This document shows, in pieces, positions 32,922-45,377 of a stretch of DNA of 64,000 nucleotides (position 1 is its first letter; each line of letters begins with the position of its first letter). The translations under genes and the position numbers were made by a program. The stretch is from Rotaria socialis (lineage: Eukaryota; Rotifera; Eurotatoria; Philodinida; Philodinidae). The stretch is taken from the NCBI GenBank assembly GCA_905331475.1, contig CAJNYU010003629.1, positions 125,818 to 189,817 of the forward strand. Direction: 5' to 3'. The notes under the pieces were generated by a model. It saw only the letters and a program-made list of their open reading frames with translations. It ran no database searches and was not told where the DNA came from.

Positions 32922-35540
32922 ATATTTTGTTTCCTTCCTCATAGTCTATGGGACTCTTCATTATATAGTTTGTTCCTTCCTATTATCGCTTTATGTATAT
33001 AGTCGTTACATTGTTGTGAAAAAATTTCACTTTTGTATATAAAGAAAGATAAAAATAAACTATAAGTGTGATATATATTTCATAGTATGTCTTGTGAGAA
33101 TATGCTTGGTGATTTTTCAGTACATAAGGTGAATGAGAGAGTGTTTCACGCGAACAATATTAAAAAACAACGTTCCCGAAAAGTCATGTTTCTTTGTTTT
33201 ATGTATATACCTTGAAAATTTGGCTCTTTTAAACAAAAAACTAGATGAGTTCAATCATTATCCATTCGATTGTAATTCAATGATCCCGAATAAATATTAT
33301 TTTCTTTGTAATTATTATCATCGGAAGATTTTTGGTCTAGAAAAAAAGAAAAAATAAGGAGATGACTTCTGCTTTGGCATCTGTAACTGAGTCTACTCCA
33401 ATTGCCTCTATTCTTCGATGCCCTAGTAACTATCAGTTCAAAGTAATGTTTATTTACGTTCATAGGTTAGACATGCGCCTCATTCTACATTAAAGATTCG
33501 TTTTGGTGTCGATTAATTAACCAAACAGTCATCTGAGAGAAAGTGAAATCATTAGGGCCTTTCTTTTGACTACTTCCAAAATGTTTTGTAACACTCTGCT
33601 ATAGTGTTTGATCTTGACGGGGAAATGTTCGATTTTACATACTATGGTGCTGTTGGTGCAGGCATTTCTGATTCTAATTTTCCAGAAGAAAAAGAGTTCG
33701 TGATTTGGCCTAGAACATGACTTCGTAGTTCGTGAAATATAAAATATGACTGTCAGAATTAGAAAAAATAGTATAGCTTATTTGAAGGCAAAATGTGGCG
33801 GTTAGTCAAGAGGCGAATGTGTTGAATTTACTATCGTGTGATTTACGGTTGTAAGCAAAACTAATAATGAAGTATTTATTGATCTAATTGATTTTCTATC
33901 TAGATTAGACAATGAAACGTTTTTATTATGAAAACCGTATTTATACTACATCAAGATTCAAAATTTTATGTTTTTGTAAGACTAAAAATCTTGATTAGAT
34001 ATGCTGCAGTTACTTTTTCAGTGTAATTTAATAGACTATGTAGATACAAAACAGCAGCTCGTTCTGAAAGAAAAAATTCTGTAACACATGATTAATGTTA
34101 TGTTATGCTTTGTTCAATTTTCAATTATGGAGAATAATGAAGGCCAGCACACGCAGTCCATGTTTTACCAAAACACGATAATCCATGATTCGTCTACTGA
34201 ATTGTTCTTATGTTTCAATGTTATTATGAAAGCAGCAAGTACGTCGTCAACACATTATCATCTTCAGTTAACGTTCATGGTAGAACTTGCGCATTTTTAA
34301 ATGTTTCACTTCAATATCCCATTGGCATTGATTCGTGTCTTGAATGTTTCTGTAGATATGTATATTAGGATTGAGACATCGTTATTTAAGAGATTTCTAC
34401 AAACGTTTTCTTCTTTGAATGAAAGCAAGGATTATGCTACATTGCATGTTGTCATTAGAAATTTTAATCAGCCATATTCATCATGATTAGAGAAACTAGA
34501 ATGTGTAAAAAGTTGTGCGAGCTTGCTATCCGTATCTAAGACCTTAGAAATAGGAATTCCTAAACCATGGACAAGCTATGTACAATGCTATACTAATTTC
34601 TCGAGTGATCGAGAACTGACGATTTCTTGGAGAAATTTATGCGATGAACCATCCGCAGTAGCTATAGTAGATCATCTAGATGTCATCTCATTGGTTCACA
34701 ATTTCTATATTAAGTGACGTATATTGTCTTTAATTCACATGTTTGATTCATTTCTGTTGATTATATATTCTTTTGTATTCATTATTCTGTCTATATTTTA
34801 TTTTGTGTGGCTGGGTACTGTATACAAAGTATTTATAAACATTATTATATTATTTTTCTTCATATTTCAGATGGCTGATAATTTTTTATGTTTTACACTC
34901 TGTAATAATGGTAATGAGAGTATATCAAAAAATTAATTCAAATAATAGAGCTCAAATTGACAATCATAGAACTGTAACAGCTGAACGAAAACCAGAGCCG
35001 TAAAAAACCGAATTATCTCGTGTCAAAATTAATTGTTTTGCAATGCTGTGCACTACCCAGATCCAAAAATGTCGTAACAACGATGTAAAACGTGGAAAAT
35101 CAGCACCGTAAGTTGTCCTGCCATATTACGGAAGCAAACCCGGGAAGAAACGATGACCATTTTCTAGCAAAACAAAACGACGCTTAGACTGGTATGACGA
35201 AAAGAACGCAGCTTCAGGTGGTCGAAATGATCAACGTGAGTATATATTTTTTGTTTATTGACAGAAATTAGCAATTCCTCTTTCGCCAATGTCGTAGGTG
35301 CATAGATCTTCAAGGTGGTACATAATGATCGTTAATCGTCTTCAATTTATATGAACATATAGTATTACTTTATAGTTCAAATAATGATAAAAAATGTCGA
35401 GTTTTTAAATTATGTAAAATATGGTAGTATATTGATTCATAAATATACTTAATATTCGAACAATATTTCAGTATTGCTCGTCTTAAATTAACATTGGTGA
35501 AGCATTTTCGTTTGATTCCGTGTAAAATACTCGAGAATAC
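32922..35540. other. Intergenic, no supported gene
   Basis: Contains the likely poly(A) region of the BTB gene. Short frames near 34088-34936 and a protein-like string around 35190-35240 (WYDEKNAASGGRNDQRE) followed by GTGAGT are possible exon debris without a recognisable family. Confidence 0.35.
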
Positions 35541-35746
35541 ATCCTATTCCGCAATCTTGAACATTCCGGAACCAGTTCCATCCAATTCCCAAAATTCTGT
35601 TTATCACTTCCAACACAATTCCGGAATTCCCGGAATCACTACGGACTAATTCCATCTAATTCCAGAAATTCCGTTTATCACTTCCAACACAATTCCGGAA
35701 TTCATATGGATTCCGCCTAATTCACAACGGTTCCGGAATTCAGTGC

Positions 35747-36060
35747 ACCCACACTTATGGCAACACCCACACTGACACCCACACTTACCGCAACATCCAC
35801 ACTGACACCCACACCTACCGCAACACCCACACTGACACCCACACTACCGCAAACTGCCAAGGAACAAAGCTAGGATCTTATTATATATGTCTAGTAGGGG
35901 TAGCACATTATCATTATCAATACTAAGTAATAACTGTTATTTCGAATTAATAGTACTAACTAAAAGCCAGGANCGCAACACCCACACTGACACCCACACT
36001 TACCGCAACACCCACACTGACACCCACACTTACCGCAACACCCACATTTACGCCCACACT
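35747..36060. repeat. Telomere-like minisatellite (CCCACACTGACA / CCCACACTTACCGCAACA)
   Basis: Tandem units of about 30 bp alternate CACCCACACTGACA and CCCACACTTACCGCAA. They are interrupted by a 129-bp foreign piece at 35844-35972 and a single N at 35973. The CCCACA core is the complement of the bdelloid telomere unit TGTGGG. Confidence 0.8.
35844..35972 (+). repeat. 129-bp segment, perfect inverted copy of 38859-38987
   Basis: Base-for-base reverse complement of 38859-38987 by eye. It sits inside the minisatellite and abuts an unresolved N, so it may be a mis-joined read or gap-fill artefact rather than biology. Confidence 0.85.
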
Positions 36061-36644
36061 ATGAAATTCCGGTACGGAATTCCGGGAATTAGGTCGAACA
36101 GGAATTGAACGGAATTCCTAGGAATTCCGTCTAATTCCCAGCGATTCCGTATTGGTCTAATTTCGGAATTCCGGACCGGAATCGTATCATCACGAAATGG
36201 GTAAGACAAGATAGAATAGTGACACAAGTTGCAATTCCGGAATTACTAGGAATTCCGCGTAATTCCGGAATCGGACAGTGTTCATATTTGACCTAATTCT
36301 GGAATCGATGGAACTGATTCCGGGGACGGAACTGGTTCCGAAATGTTCTAAACTGCGGAATAGGATGACTGTTCAAATACTCGATATCATTCATTAAAAT
36401 TGTTTCAAATAAATCTTTAGCATACAACGTATCACACAACTAAAAATATTCGTGTATATATTTTTGATGAAAAATAATAGAATGTCTATATTACTAAAAG
36501 AGAAAGTAAAACGATAACTTCTGAAGAGTGGTAAAGCACATTATAGTTTCAGTTATATTCATTGAGAAAGAATGAATTAATAAAATACAAATTAATTGTT
36601 CGAAAAACAAATGATTAGATATTTTTGTTCAAGATACTTGAAGG

Positions 36645-36726
36645 TATGGGTGTGGGTGCTGGTATGTGGGGCTGTGAGTGGATGCGGGAGTACTCTTTTC
36701 ATAGCTACACCCACACCCACACACTC
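36645..36726. repeat. Telomere-like inverted hairpin 3
   Basis: Left arm TATGGGTGTGGGTGCTGG, right arm CTACACCCACACCCACAC, with a GTGGGGCTGTGAGTGGATGC stretch between. It is the longest TGTGGG-like tract pair in the window. The flanks 36369-36644 and 36727-37554 hold no gene. Confidence 0.65.
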
Positions 36727-37554
36727 GAGACGAAAAGCAAAACCGCTAGTTGAATTCTTTTTCTTTAAAAATAAACTACATGTGAGCACACACATTCTTT
36801 GATTGATGTCAACATACAGAAGAATAAAGTAATCGACTAGCAATCGATAGTTACATGAAACATTACTTTGAAAAATGATGGCATTGTTTACTAAAAAATA
36901 TGTTCTGCAGATAGCCAATCGTTCCTAAGAAATATTTGCCTCTCGTCTGTCATATGTTTATTGTAATACTTATGTCAATATTATGGAACTGCAAGACCAG
37001 TACAATTACATTTTGTTTTTAAATTATTCGGAAAAAATTCCTGACGACAATTTTTTCTCAGCTTCCATTATGCGTTTTTAAATAAAAGAAGGAAGGTAAT
37101 ACAATAGAAAAGAATGTATGTGGCTGTGACTATTAGGGTGGTATTCTGCATTGAGCGACACCCACACCTCAGTCCCTCCCTGGCTCCACCACCGTTTGAA
37201 AGGGCACCGTTTGGAACAAGGAGGGGGGGAAGCGAATCCTAGGATCCACTAGGATCCAAAAAGTCTGATCGGGAAAAGGAGGAATTGGTCGTAGGATTTT
37301 CGATACTTAAAAATCAAGTAGGTTGCAATATTGGAGTGCACAGCTTACGCTCATGAGCGTCAGCGGTATATTCCTAATTATTATTACTTTTATTATTTAT
37401 TACGAGTAATAAAGTTTAAAAAATTGAAACTAATAAAAGCAGCAACTGATAAGTAATAACGTGTAATAATTATTACCGTAATAAATAGCGACCCAAAGAT
37501 ATTACTTAGAATTTTTTAGTATCTATACAGGACGATTTCGTATAGCTACTTGCG

Positions 37555-37896
37555 ACCTATGGGGAGATCGTATTAGACGCTTCCAAGATCAGACCAGAAC
37601 TGGCCCCTATCACTATTAGGAGCCTACCTATAGGTGATACTCAGAACCTTTTAAGAATCACATAAGGGTAATACTCCTATCAGTGCTTTGAGCCTGGCCA
37701 TGGGTGGTACTTAGAAATTCTAAGGACTCAGTCAGAGGGAGTAGTCAGAAGTTTTAGCGCCTACCCATGGTTGGTCCCTTTAGCGATTTGGGATCTACTT
37801 ACAGATGATACCTAGAACTTTCAAGAAACTACCAAAGGGCGGTCCTGTACCTTTCTGAACCTACTCCAGGATGGTAACTAGAACTATGTGAGAACT
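37555..37896 (+). repeat. Degenerate tandem array, unit about 80 bp
   Basis: Four to five imperfect units each carry RGCCTAC.CATGGGTGGTAC.TAGAA-like text followed by a CAAGRR and GGTAnTCCTAT-like half. The array is cut at its right end by the TIR element at 37897. Confidence 0.55.
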
Positions 37897-38126
37897 CCCT
37901 ACTCAGTCAGACAAGTAACGAAAAAAATCGACGTTTTTATGCGTAAAAAGTTCACATTCTAATGCGTTTAAAAAAAAATTATTTTGACTAAAAACAAGTT
38001 TAAAAGCATTAACATGTATCGATTCGTTTTTTTCTCACAAAAAAGTATTCTCTTAACGCGTTAAAATGTGTGCTTTTAACGCATAAAAACGTCGATTTTT
38101 TCCGTTACTGGTCTGACTGAGTAGGG
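37897..38126. mobile_element. 230-bp TIR element (CCCTACTCAGTCAGAC ends)
   Basis: CCCTACTCAGTCAGAC, then AGTAACG, an A-run and TCGACGTTTTTATGCG at the left, mirrored at the right (CGCATAAAAACGTCGA, T-run, CCGTTACT, GTCTGACTGAGTAGGG). Arms extend about 48 bp. The interior is AT-rich and non-coding. Shares ends with the mini-element at 5149-5220. No clear target duplication. Confidence 0.8.
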
Positions 38127-39470
38127 TTGATCTGTGCAACATTTTAGTACATATATAGTGGCATCCCTTGTATCCTTTTGCGCAATGTGGGAGGGAATTC
38201 TTATAACTTATTCAGTCGTAACTAGGGATGAACCGAGACCAACACTCATCAATAATGGAATCGAGGCTAGCCGCCAACGAGAGAGAACGAGACCAAAATC
38301 TCGGCCACGACGACTGAGACGGAGATGAAAATTCTCCGTCTGGGCATAACCCTATTCGTAACTATTGGCAGTTTCTATAACTTTTTCAATCCCATATAAG
38401 CATCGTCTCTTTAACGTGTCACTCTCCAGCAGTGATATCTTCAAACTTGAAGTACTATCCTTAGCGGACCCGAAAAATTCATAAGGGCAACTCTTAAGTA
38501 GATCCCAAATAGCTAAAGGAACCATTCCAGTGTAAATCCACATAATTTACGGGGACCACCTCCAGACAGGATGCAAAAGTCACAGGGATCACATCTAGAT
38601 AGGACATAAGGGCTCGAAGGGGTTACCCTTAATTACGACCCAAATAATACTAGTGATTGAATGCAAGTAATCTAGCGATTGTGGACAAATCAGTGAATAG
38701 AACTGTTTCAACAGTTCTTTCGTTCATTTGATCTGAACTACGATATGAGAGCTGTTGTAGTCGTAGTGATGAGAAAGTAGAAATATATCGATGAATAGAA
38801 GTGATTCCACGATCAAGTTCTTTATTGCTTTATTTCTTCCTTATTACTTTATTAATTTTCCTGGCTTTTAGTTAGTACTATTAATTCGAAATAACAGTTA
38901 TTACTTAGTATTGATAATGATAATGTGCTACCCCTACTAGACATATATAATAAGATCCTAGCTTTGTTCCTTGGCAGTTTGCGGTAGTAAGATGAGCGAG
39001 TTTAAGAAACAAATATTCGGAAACTATGATTTTCCAAACTTTAATGAGCCTATTCTAGCGCTTATAGTCAATTCATCGAGTAACAAGTATTTAGATGCAC
39101 CGATTGAATATATTAGATAAGAAACTGTTTGAAATACTATAATGTCTTTTTATATGAATATAGCTAAAGTGGGTTCATTATTACTGATTTCTTTCATATT
39201 CTATTTGGAGAAGAAACGCTCACGCTTATCAGCACTCATGACCGTGAGCTACACACTCCTAATCCAGCAGGATCCATGTATTTTACATTGTTTGAAGATT
39301 GCTGTAAAGCGAATCAGTTTTGGTGCATTGTGGTAGGCTCTGACGTATTTAGTAGATTGGAGTAGCTTCTAATAGATTTCTGTACACTCCAGTCAATATA
39401 TTGTGCAATCTAATACCCTTTATTAAGAGCAACAGGATCCATCAGGATTCATCAAGATCCATCCCCTAGT
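38127..39470. other. Repeat-derived region, no supported gene
   Basis: Between two inverted-repeat elements; contains the inverted partner of the 35844 segment at 38859-38987. GGATCC-containing strings recur in inverted sense near 37235-37260 and 39430-39810, suggesting a larger, older fold-back from about 37.2 to 39.8 kb. Confidence 0.4.
38859..38987 (-). repeat. 129-bp segment, perfect inverted copy of 35844-35972
   Basis: The copy that sits in continuous, ungapped sequence and is therefore the more credible original location. Confidence 0.85.
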
Positions 39471-39773
39471 CAACTCTCCCTAGAAGAATCCCCAGGGAGT
39501 CCCTAGGGATTTCGTTCTTTTCAGGGGACTCCCTGGGGAGTTATATGACCAAAATCGATGAAATATCTAATTACTAATAAATTCTTCTAAATTTTTTAAA
39601 ATTTAAAAAAATTAAAAAGTTTTTTTTTAATTTTAAAAAACTTCACCAATTCTCCCCAGAGAAATCCCCGGGGAGTCCCCCAAATAAAAAGTCCCCGGGG
39701 ACTCACGACAGGGACTCCCCAGGGATTTCGTTATTTTGCGGTGAGTCCCCGGGGAGCCGTCGGGGGAGAGTGG
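39471..39773. repeat. Fold-back element rich in CCCCGGGGAGTCCC
   Basis: Repeated words of the form CCC(C/T)(G/A)GGGAGTCCC and GGGATTTCGTT occur in both orientations around an A/T-only centre (39550-39640). The outer ends CTCTCCC and GGGAGAG pair. No coding capacity. Confidence 0.65.
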
Positions 39774-40275
39774 ATTAGGGTCAGGATCCACAGGATCAAA
39801 GGATCCAGGATCCGCTTTTTCGCCCTTGGTTTGGAAGAAATTATTCAAAATCATTTGCCTAAACTGACAATAATGAAAGTGAAAATTAGTTTTACAGATT
39901 TGCGCTATAAGAATAGAGAGGTAGGCTAGGTAATTGAAAAAATACTAGACTCGTTTCGGACTTCCTTTTTAACTGAATGAACACTATTGGTATGTTCAAT
40001 GTGCTTACAGATTCAGAAGTGGACTTACATATCTATCTATATACTTCACCATATGCCTTTGATAATTTCTACATTGACTTTCCTATTTTACGCAAATCAA
40101 CTTACCCTCATGCTAACTTTCACTGGTCATATGATTGCGTAGGGACGTTTGCCTATTACTTTGATTTTTCTGAGTGTACGACAATATGCAGTATAAAATT
40201 TAATAACATTCGAAAAATTTCAATAATAGTTCCATTCAATGAACAGTTTTTGTTTATGATCACGAAATTGGATTA

Positions 40276-40347
40276 GGGTGTGGATGTGGGTGTTGATTAA
40301 GAGAAGAACCATATCATAACGTACACACCCCCATCCGCACCCACACC
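40276..40347. repeat. Telomere-like inverted hairpin 4
   Basis: Left arm GGGTGTGGATGTGGGTGT, right arm ACACACCCCCATCCGCACCC with ACACC following; about 35 bp of spacer. The left arm closely matches that of the hairpin at 31128. A short (AT)n run follows at 40531-40553. Confidence 0.7.
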
Positions 40348-40581
40348 AAAGAAAGGAATGTAGACTCGGAGATTTAATGGACGATTAAATCGATGTACAT
40401 AACAGGTTAATATGGTAGTTAAACCAAAAAAACTAAGAGTAGATTGATATTTATCATTTCTTATGCCATTCGGCGTATATAGTATGATAAGGACAAAAAA
40501 TAAAATATTCAAAATGTACACGATAATATATATATATATATATAAATTTGTTTAGTACAACAATGCTGAAGAAATCTCATT

Positions 40582-40875
40582 ATTCCAGGTCGTTGCGGTA
40601 CGGCGGGAAGCGATCGGAAAACACGGGAAATCGCTGAAAAATGGAAGCAGTATTTCGGTCGTAAATTCCAGGAATTTTTTCCGGTGGATTCTGGTCAACT
40701 TCCAGTGCTTTCCAGCAGGAACCGATAGCAAATCATCGGGAAAAAACTCTGAAAATTTTCCGATTGCAATACTGCTTCCACGTTCCAGCGACTTCCCGTG
40801 TTTTCCTCCGGAATACGGTGATTTTTCCGGCTGGTTCCTATACCGTATCCGGTGACCTGAACGATCGACCTGGGA
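40582..40875. repeat. Fold-back element (GGAAAACACGGGAA arms)
   Basis: CCAGGTCG...CGGAAAACACGGGAAATCGCTG...GGAAGCAGTAT at the left is mirrored by ATACTGCTTCC...CAGCGACTTCCCGTGTTTTCC...CGACCTGG at the right, with diverged spacers. Non-coding. Confidence 0.65.
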
Positions 40876-41686
40876 GTCGGTAGGAAAATAAATATCAAAG
40901 CGAATATTTTTTAAATAAGAAAATTCAAAGCGCCCGTATCAATTATGAAAATAATTTTAATTTTGACTTATTTCACATTTGTTAAAAAGAAATTACCTTA
41001 GTCTCTCTAACAATATAAAATAAGTTTATTGGATTCAGAGGAGATCAGCTCCACATTTTGGCACCTATAGTTACTGCGCTGGCAAGTTTTTCATATGATT
41101 TTTATGGTCTACAATCAGTAGTCGTTCATGAACTTGTCTGTCATAATATGTAGTGCTTCTGGAATTTGTCTGTCATGGTCTATGACATTTCTGAACTCTG
41201 TCGGTTACCGCCTAGAACGGGGTGCAAATTTCTGTCTATTTGCACTTTAACACCCCTTTCAGATCGCGCTTCACAAAAATGGAATACATCGAACTCTATT
41301 ATTATTATATTTAGAAGAGCTTATGTGGAGAGAAAAATTCGGCGGTAAACCATTTAAGAATTTAGTTTCACAAATTGTTTCATCGTGTCCTGTTTTTAAT
41401 ATTTTTATTAATAAAAGTCTCATACTCGTTTCTGACATCTATACTTGATATTTTCTTTTCGAAAGCTAGTGGCTATATTCGCACACCAATAAATTTTTCT
41501 GCTGTTCTGTATTTCTCACACAATGGGGGTGTCGTTCTTCTGCGGTTGCCCCGCTTATCATAAAACGATAAAGAAGTGTTTCTCTGGTTTTTTTCTCAGA
41601 ATTACTGATACTATAAATACAGATGATAAGAAACTATTCAACACTGAAACAATATTAGTTCATCTCAACACTAAAGTGCGACCATT
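40876..41686. other. Upstream region of the Mx-like gene
   Basis: No gene recognised. Should contain the promoter and leader of the Mx-like GTPase; no element could be named. Confidence 0.4.
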
Positions 41687-44531
41687 ATGCTTAGTGAGCA
41701 ATTGAACAGCAGTGAATCCCGTGGCCTTTTATTGGCTATTGACAAGATGCGCGAAATCTTGCATGGAGAAAAAATAACCTTACCAGAAATTGTGGTTGTT
41801 GGTGATCAATCGGTGGGAAAGTCGTCTGTACTGGAAGCAATATCTGGTATTCAGTTACCGCGAGCACAGAATATTTGTACTCGCTGTCCACTAGAATTAC
41901 GGATGAAAACAGCTCAAGATAAGGAATACGCAACAATACGTAGTAGTGTTGGCTCTACTGCGGAGATGCGTATTGACGATTTGACGAAGATTGCAGATGA
42001 GGTCACTCGCTTAACATCAGAAATTGCCGGTAAAGGATTTGATGTCAGCCCGAATCCTATCTATTTAACGGTGTTCAAGCGTGATATTTTATACGACTTG
42101 ACCCTTATTGATCTTCCGGGTATCACACGAAATGCAGTGTCTGGTCAAGCAGAAAATATTTATGACCAAATTCTGAACTTAATCAATAAATACATTGAAC
42201 CACCAACCGCGGTAAGCATATCAATCATTCCATATTAGCATAGTAGCGTAGTTTTCCTTGCAGTACAGCACTAAATAAAAAAGCAAAATAGAATTTTCCT
42301 AATAGCAACAAGAAGATCCTAGATTCCAAGAATACATTTGTTCATAGCTAGTATTAATCGATTAATTTAGTATTAGGAATAATACAAAAAATAAATGAAA
42401 AGGTCAATGTTATGGAATGCAGGCAGTGAATTAAACATTGTTATGGAAACATTTCTGGGCTACGGCATTCAAGACTATTGTTCAATATCATTATACATAA
42501 AGACTTATTTTCCATTCGTTTTGATTCAAATCACTACGTCTATTTAGTGAGAATGCGTCAAATACCAATTCATCATGAGAGAAATCCTTGCTCATTAAAC
42601 GGATGTGCATTCGTGAAACTGAGATATATTGACATTCTTGTCAATAAGAAGACGAAAACAATAGATTTTGACACTAATTATAAAGAGCTCAACTCACAGT
42701 CTGAAGTGCGTTGAAGCCAATAAAAGGTTTAACCACTGTTAGATAGATGAGTTTTTAAGTTACTTTCGTTGTGAAAACGTACTAAAACTTCATGCATTAC
42801 TATTTCTTGCACCTTTAGTTCATATTGACTAATCATCAGACATATTTAGATTGTTTTACATGTCATCCCGGCTTCAGTCGATTTTACCACATCAGAATCG
42901 ATGAAATTGGCCAAAGTATTCGATCAATCATGTCAACGACAACTGATTGCTGCTTCCAAAATTGACAAGTATGATAAAGGCGTTGCAGAAAAACTGCAAG
43001 GGCGTGGATTAGGTTCAATGGATCTTCAATTGGGCTGTGTTGCTGTCCTCAATCGAAATCAAGATGAAATCGATCAGAACATATCGTTCGACACAATGAA
43101 ACAGCGTGAAAAGCAATTCTTTATCAATCATAAAGAAGCATTTCAACATCTACCGGACGAATTCAAAGGTAGTGAACAATTGGTTCAACGTTTGGCTACC
43201 ATTCAACAAGAGCGCATTCGTTCGACTTTTCCTCGTGTTATCAAAGATCTAAGAAAACAGATAGCTGAGAAAAAGACCCAACTGAAAAAGATCCCGGCTT
43301 CTTTGAATACTGAGATTGAATGTTGGACATTCTTTCAATCGATGATCAATGCTTATCGAGAAAGTATTCATGATAATGTGAAAGGGGAGTACGATCAGGT
43401 TGCGTCAACCGAGGGTACGCAATTGTTGACCGCATCTACAGATGTAGAATCCGCTTCTGAGAATGATATCGATTCGAATATTCAAGATGATGAATGTGAA
43501 GAGGAGCAACTTTCATCCGATGAGGATGACGAAGGCCACATTGCCTATCATTTTTACCAGTTACAACGTAATTTTCAAACTAAGGCTAAAAGCCTTTTTA
43601 CAGATTTTTTTTCAAACGAATGCCATAAAATTGTACTTCGCGAGATCAATCGAACAGCTGGTGTTAGCCTACCAAATTTTCCTAGTTACCAAATTATTGT
43701 AGGGCTTTTTCGGAAAGAATTAAAAAAATTCCCTGATTGCTGTTACGCATTGGTCGAGCAGATACATGAGTACATGTACAAATGTTTGCTAGAGTTATTC
43801 AAACAGGCTTTCAATAATGACTACCCTCGTTTGAAAGAACGTCTGAAACAAATTATCGTCAAAAAACTAAACGATGCAAAAAACGTTGTTTTGGAACGTG
43901 TACAAGAACTACTCGCTATGGAACGCCGTGTATTCACACTTAATCATTATTATATGGACACTGTGAACAATATCAAAGAAAACAACAAGAAGAAAAATGA
44001 TGAACATGGTGAAATCAATGCTGCATCATTCTCGCCTTTTGGTAGTACAAGAATACGATCAACGCCCGTGGCTAAGAATTCCACCAGTTCAGTTACTTAT
44101 ACAGCTGTTTCCAATGAAGCTCAAGCAGCAAAAGATATTCAAATAGCACTACATGCTTACTCAAAGGTAAAATGTTTCAATTGGTTCCTAACAGAGAGCT
44201 GAGATCAATGGATACACTACGCTTATGATAATTCTTTGATGAATCTCTGATGAAGTTTTGACTGAAATAATAAATAAAGAGTCTTGAGATTTCCTTTCTC
44301 TCTTAGGTGGTGGAAAAACGTATGAGTGATAATATTGGACAAACATGCTATTATCATTTTATCACACAATGTGCATTGAAAATGGACCAATTCATAAGTT
44401 CTTCAATACCTCCATCGCAACTGGTTCAATATATGCGCGAACCACAAAAACAAACCTATCTTCGAAAGAAACTCACACACAGCATCCAAGCTTGTGAAGA
44501 AGCATTGCAGCTTGGTCTGACATATATGTAA
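41687..44531 (+). CDS. Mx/dynamin-like large GTPase (three exons)
   Basis: Exons 41687-42211, 42850-44166 and 44307-44531, joined in frame by GT-AG introns of 638 and 140 bp; product 688 residues, slightly longer than Mx proteins (about 630-660). GTPase motifs: P-loop GDQSVGKSS at 39-47, a CTRCPLELR switch-I block, DLPG at 142-145, and SKID near 211-214 in place of TKxD. The second exon continues through the bundle and stalk, with an acidic, Ser/Asp/Glu-rich insertion at about residues 355-408 where dynamin-family proteins have a variable loop. The last exon is a GTPase effector-like helical segment. There is no PH or proline-rich domain, which favours Mx-like over classical dynamin. Mx proteins are interferon-induced antiviral GTPases in vertebrates; dynamin-like relatives also remodel organelle membranes. 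Role here unproven. Confidence 0.88.
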
Positions 44532-45377
44532 TACTTCTAATAATTAATTTGTGGACAGAATGACTATGATTTCACGCAAATTTAAATCCCCAGATACATC
44601 TCTACATCATATCCACACTTGTGGAGAATAAAATAAATATGACCAATTCTGGTGGCCAAATAGGGATTTTGATTTAGGGATTTTTTTTCCATATATGACA
44701 TGGCTTATAGATCATAATTCAACATCACCTTCTACCGAAAATCTTTTACCATTGAAACTAAATACTTTGGCGCTAACCATATGTATAGAGAAGTACGTTC
44801 TGGTTACCAGAATCGTCTTGTATTCCTTTTCTATCTTTACTCACATATACGACTGAAATTCATTTTTTGTTTCTTTTTCTACTACAGCTTATATACTGAG
44901 GAAAGACACCACGTACTGTCAGTGTGTGGCATAGGAAAACAAATGTATTCTATAAAAACAATTTGTTTCTGTTGGAATGAACGCCTTGTTTAGTCTGTAG
45001 CATGAATGCGAAGAGTGCATGTGTTTACTCCATTCTATGGACCAGAAAATCATTTGTTGTGATAGATTTGTTTCAAAGTCGTCAAAGAACATTATTTTCT
45101 AGAAAATAGTCTAAAAATTAGAATAACATAAACGGACGACTCAGTGTTGGGTATGGATACTAGAAAAATAAAACTTTTAGTCATAATTATTTTTAACATA
45201 ATCAACGTACAGTTGGGCTCATTAATCATATGTTTCTTCCTGTGTAAGTGTTTGTGCTTATAAATACTATGCCTGAATTGACTTTCTGATACTACTTCCA
45301 GTTGATAGTTGATTTTTAAGGGTCATATAAGAGAATCACGTCTTTGTAGTAATGATTGTACCTCGAGGGCATATATG
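44532..45377. other. Intergenic, no supported gene
   Basis: Contains the 3' end of the Mx-like gene (AATAAA at about 44630) and otherwise nothing recognisable. Confidence 0.4.

Larger units (their letters stand above)
35541..36368. repeat. Fold-back element rich in GGAATTCC motifs
   Basis: ATCCTATTCCGC...GGAACCAGTTCC at the left end is matched in inverted orientation at the right end (GGAACTGGTTCC...GCGGAATAGGAT). Inside, GGAATTCC-type palindromic words recur on both sides, and the centre holds a telomere-like minisatellite. No coding capacity. It resembles Foldback-type DNA elements. Confidence 0.7.

Noticed and set aside
34088-34936. Run of short plus-strand frames as a multi-exon gene
   Set aside because: No recognisable domain, and frame changes lack matching GT-AG pairs.
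40531-40553. (AT)n run as a possible centromere or origin
   Set aside because: Short simple microsatellite only, no supporting structure.
42478-42714. 78-codon plus-strand frame between Mx-like exons 1 and 2
   Set aside because: It lies inside the 638-bp intron; the flanking exons join in frame without it and reproduce the dynamin-family order.
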